Part shown: positions 33,528 to 35,632 of the stretch, piece after piece
How positions within the stretch are numbered: the first letter of the stretch is position 1
How the letters are laid out: each line of letters begins with the position of its first letter
Source of the DNA: DASQWP01 sp050697555
GTDB taxonomy: Bacteria; Actinomycetota; Thermoleophilia; Gaiellales; Gaiellaceae
DNA: 35,632 bases
Direction of reading: 5' to 3'
NCBI GenBank assembly: GCA_050697555.1
Contig: JBOHAD010000021.1
Location: 1-35,632 of the forward strand
Program-made: the position numbers and the translations under genes
Notes under the pieces: generated by a model
Seen by the model: the letters and a program-made list of their open reading frames with translations, nothing else
What the model was told of the DNA's origin: nothing
Databases searched by the model: none

Positions 33528-34860
33528 GCAGCGCCGGGAAGAGGATCACGTCCCGGATCGTCTCCCGGCCCGTCAGCACCATGGCGAGCCGGTCGATGCC
33601 GAGCCCGAGCCCGCCGGTCGGCGGCATGCCGTACGAGAGCGCCTCGACGTAGTCGGGATCGCCCTCCCCCTCTCCCTCGGCGAAGCGGGCCGCCTGCTCG
33701 TCCGGGTCGTTCAGCTCTGTGTACGCATTGCCGAGCTCGACGCCCCCAACGAAGTACTCGAAGCGCTCGACGATGCCCTCCTCCCCCTCCTTGCGCCGCG
33801 CGAGCGGCGAGAGCTCGACCGGGTAGTCGTGGACGACCGACGGCTCGACGAGGCTCGGCTCGACGAGGTGGGAGAGCGCATGGTCGACGAGCTGCGCCCA
33901 GTTCTTGTCCTGGCTCGTGTCCACGTCCCGCTCGGCGAGGCGACGGCGCAGCTCCTCGGGATCGCGCGTCCAAACGCCCTCCGCCTCGAGAGCGTCGACG
34001 AGCCGCAGGCGCCTCCAGGGCGGCGCGAGGTCGAGCTCGTGCCCGCGGAAGGTCACCGTCGTCGTCCCGATCGTCTCGCGGGCCACGGTGGCGACGAGAT
34101 CCTCGATGCGCGCCATCGTGTCCTCGTAGTCCGCGTACGCCTCGTACCACTCGAGCATCGTGAACTCGGGCTGGTGCTTGAAGGAGACGCTCTCGTTCCG
34201 GAAGTCCTTCCCGATCTCGTAGACCTTCTCCAGGCCGCCCACGATGAGCCGCTTCAGGTAGAGCTCGTCCGCGATCCGGAGATAGAGGTCGGCGTCGAGC
34301 TCATTGTGATGCGTCACGAAGGGCTCGGCCAAGGCTCCGCCGTAGCGGGGCTGGAGGATCGGCGTCTCCACCTCCACGAAGCCGCGCTCGTCGAGGTAGC
34401 GGCGGATGGCCGAGACCATGCGGCTGCGGAGGAGAAAGTCGCGGCGGGTCTCCTCGTTCACGAGGAGATCGAGGTAGCGCCTGCGGTAGCGCGTCTCCGT
34501 GTCGACGACCCCGTGGAAGGTGTCCGGGAGCGGCCGCTTGATCTTGGCGAGGAGCTCGAGCTCGTCCACGGCGAGGGAGGGCTCGCCCCGGCGCGTCTTG
34601 GCCGGCACGCCGGTGACGCCGACGATGTCGCCGAGATCGACGGCCACGGGCCCCGAGCGGTCGGCCTCGCAGAGAAGCTGGATCCGGCCGGAGCGGTCGA
34701 CGAGGTCGAGGAAGACGAGCTTGCCGTGCCCGCGGCGGCCCAGCACCCGCCCGGCGAGGCGGCGCCGCTCGTCCGACTCGGCACCCGCCTCGAGCTGCTC
34801 CGCCTCGGCGCGGACGGCGGCGACCTCGTCCCGGTCGGGAAACCGCGTGGGCAGGCTCAT
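33511..34860 (-). CDS. lysS: Class II lysyl-tRNA synthetase
   Basis: This 449-residue enzyme has an OB-fold anticodon-binding domain (34-105, GRVLGRRGHGKLVFLDLVD), motif 1 at FVEVETPILQPRYGGALAEP, motif 2 at YEIGKDFRNESVSFKHQPEF (214-233), and motif 3 near TGGLGLGIDRLAMVLTG. All catalytic motifs are intact. It charges tRNA-Lys in the cytoplasm. The N-terminal extension is shorter than in E. coli LysS (505 residues), which is usual for this lineage. The ATG at 34860 shares ATGA with the stop of the Clp N-domain gene, and its stop lies inside the flippase gene, so all four genes seem to be one transcript. Confidence 0.95.
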   Translation of the reverse strand: MSLPTRFPDRDEVAAVRAEAEQLEAGAESDERRRLAGRVLGRRGHGKLVFLDLVDRSGRIQLLCEADRSGPVAVDLGDIVGVTGVPAKTRRGEPSLAVDELELLAKIKRPLPDTFHGVVDTETRYRRRYLDLLVNEETRRDFLLRSRMVSAIRRYLDERGFVEVETPILQPRYGGALAEPFVTHHNELDADLYLRIADELYLKRLIVGGLEKVYEIGKDFRNESVSFKHQPEFTMLEWYEAYADYEDTMARIEDLVATVARETIGTTTVTFRGHELDLAPPWRRLRLVDALEAEGVWTRDPEELRRRLAERDVDTSQDKNWAQLVDHALSHLVEPSLVEPSVVHDYPVELSPLARRKEGEEGIVERFEYFVGGVELGNAYTELNDPDEQAARFAEGEGEGDPDYVEALSYGMPPTGGLGLGIDRLAMVLTGRETIRDVILFPALRERLP

Positions 34861-35450
34861 CCGAGCCCCCAGATCGCCCAGCCGAGGAGGACCCCCACGC
34901 CGAGCGCGACGCCGAAGAGCAGCCACCCGAGCACGAAGGGTGACCAGCCCGGGCGCGCGGACGGGCCGGACTCCGTCCAGCCCCGAGCGGGAGGACGCTC
35001 CATGGCCGCGATGCTAGGCAGGCTAAGAATCCGCATGAGCTCGACCCGGATCTTCTCCGCGTCGGCGCCGAGGCCGAGCAGGATTCGTGCGCCGACGCCC
35101 TCGCCCTCCCGTACGAGGCCGAGGAGGACATGCTCCGTGCCGATGTAGTTGTGCTGAAGCGAGAGCGCTTCGCGCAACGACAGCTCGAGCACCTTCTTCG
35201 CGCGCGGCGTGAACGGGATCTGCCCGCTCGTGACCTCGTCGCCCTCGCCCACGAAGCGGATCACCCCTGCCCGAACATCGTCCACCGTGACGTGCAGGCT
35301 CTCGAGCACGCGTGCGGCCGGCCCCTCCTCCTCGCGAAGGAGCCCGAGCAGGAGATGCTCCGTCCCGATGTAGTTGTGCTTGAGGGCGCGCGCCTCGTCC
35401 TGCGCGAGGACGACGACCTGCCGCGCTCTCTCCGTGAACCGCTCGAACAC
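34857..35450 (-). CDS. Stand-alone double Clp N-domain protein with C-terminal membrane anchor
   Basis: This 197-residue protein carries two Clp N repeats. Repeat 1 (1-65) has FERFTERARQVVVLAQDEA and HNYIGTEHLLLGLLRE; repeat 2 (76-145) has FTPRAKKVLELSLREAL and HNYIGTEHVLLGLVRE. There are no AAA+ domains. After a Pro/Gly linker, residues 169-195 are one hydrophobic helix (VLGWLLFGVALGVGVLLGWA), so it is probably tail-anchored with the Clp N domain in the cytoplasm. The GTG at 35450 lies nine bases after a -10 and is colinear with the clpC start. It could sequester ClpC adaptors or substrates at the membrane, which is inference. Confidence 0.88.
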   Translation of the reverse strand: MFERFTERARQVVVLAQDEARALKHNYIGTEHLLLGLLREEEGPAARVLESLHVTVDDVRAGVIRFVGEGDEVTSGQIPFTPRAKKVLELSLREALSLQHNYIGTEHVLLGLVREGEGVGARILLGLGADAEKIRVELMRILSLPSIAAMERPPARGWTESGPSARPGWSPFVLGWLLFGVALGVGVLLGWAIWGLG

Positions 35451-35459
35451 GTGGCGGCG

Positions 35460-35465
35460 AGTCTA
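35460..35465 (-). promoter_or_regulatory. Putative -10 of the Clp N-domain/lysS operon
   Basis: Minus-strand TAGACT, then nine bases, then GTG at 35450, with no ribosome-binding sequence between. The -35 region is GC-only and weak. Confidence 0.4.
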
Positions 35466-35605
35466 CGGGCGGGAGCGGGCCGCGGGCCAGGAGCGCCCTA
35501 GCGGGCTTCTGGCGCGCCGCTGGGGGTCGGGGGCAAGAGGGCACAGTGCAAGAGCACGGGCCTTCGCAGAACCCGGCCGCCAGCGGCGTGAGGCGGGCCG
35601 GCGGA

Positions 35606-35622
35606 GCCGGGCTTCGCCCGGC
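35606..35622. terminator. Terminator-like hairpin near the right edge
   Basis: GCCGGGC, loop TTC, GCCCGGC is a perfect 7-bp stem. Its gene, if any, lies beyond the window, so the strand is not known. The rest of 35466-35632 shows no gene or tRNA that I can recognise. Confidence 0.4.
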
Positions 35623-35632
35623 GGGAGCGGCC

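Noticed and set aside
35451..35632. Possible tRNA or other RNA gene at the right edge
   Set aside because: No T-loop GGTTCGA-type sequence or cloverleaf could be found; only one short GC hairpin is convincing.
1..35632. CRISPR array, insertion sequence, integrase or phage genes
   Set aside because: No regularly spaced repeats, transposase motifs or attachment-site repeats were seen; the only repeats are the palindromes near 0.9-1.15 kb and the clpC copies.

Overview
The window is very G+C-rich (about 70% by eye), uses many GTG/TTG starts, and has tightly packed genes that often share a 4-base stop/start overlap. It encodes an OmpR/PhoB-type two-component system, a DUF6197-like protein, a small LPFTG-anchored surface protein and a dual Clp N-domain protein. 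This points to an actinobacterium. Class Thermoleophilia (Gaiellales/Solirubrobacterales) is my best guess from gene content and style, but the window holds no marker that proves it.

Layout. (1) 1-1595: the first codons of a ClpC-type ATPase on the minus strand, a secreted CAP/SCP (YkwD-like) protein, a roughly 400-base stretch of REP-like palindromes, and a small exported PepSY-like protein. (2) 1663-4219: an OmpR-family response regulator, its histidine kinase and a DUF6197-like gene. The PepSY, regulator and DUF6197 genes each sit behind a promoter with the same paired TCTCAT box, so they look like one autoregulated regulon. (3) 4232-10973 (minus): two large HME-type RND transporters flanking a very small lipoprotein that resembles only the distal part of a periplasmic adaptor. 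(4) 11137-12090: an AlkA-like DNA glycosylase.

(5) 12003-34860: a large exopolysaccharide/surface-glycan region. It holds a polyprenyl-phosphate sugar-1-phosphate transferase, an LPXTG-type protein, and a five-gene minus-strand operon (Wzc-like chain-length regulator/tyrosine kinase, Wzy/ligase-like protein, two GT4 glycosyltransferases, ligase-like protein with TPRs). It also holds a GT4 enzyme, an exported GHL15-like glycoside hydrolase, two divergent GT2 enzymes, glucose-1-phosphate cytidylyltransferase (rfbF), and a three-gene nucleotide-sugar operon (SDR epimerase, RmlC-like epimerase, homoserine-dehydrogenase-like/SAF oxidoreductase). An exported PQQ-type sugar dehydrogenase, a further glycosyltransferase and a Wzx-type flippase complete it. 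Together these cover the expected steps of a Wzx/Wzy pathway: priming, sugar supply, assembly, flipping, polymerisation and length control.

(6) 33511-35450: lysyl-tRNA synthetase (lysS), led by a stand-alone double Clp N-domain protein with a C-terminal membrane anchor. These two genes overlap the flippase and glycosyltransferase genes in one apparent operon. The Clp N domain at the right end is a near-copy, at DNA level, of the clpC start at the left end.

The most interesting signals are the three-promoter TCTCAT regulon, a perfectly shared divergent -10 element between two glycosyltransferase genes, an altered TM4 proton-relay site in one RND pump next to a minimal adaptor, the tail-anchored Clp N-domain protein heading a lysS-glycan operon, and a set of apparently leaderless starts. 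No tRNA, rRNA, CRISPR array, insertion sequence or integrase was seen.
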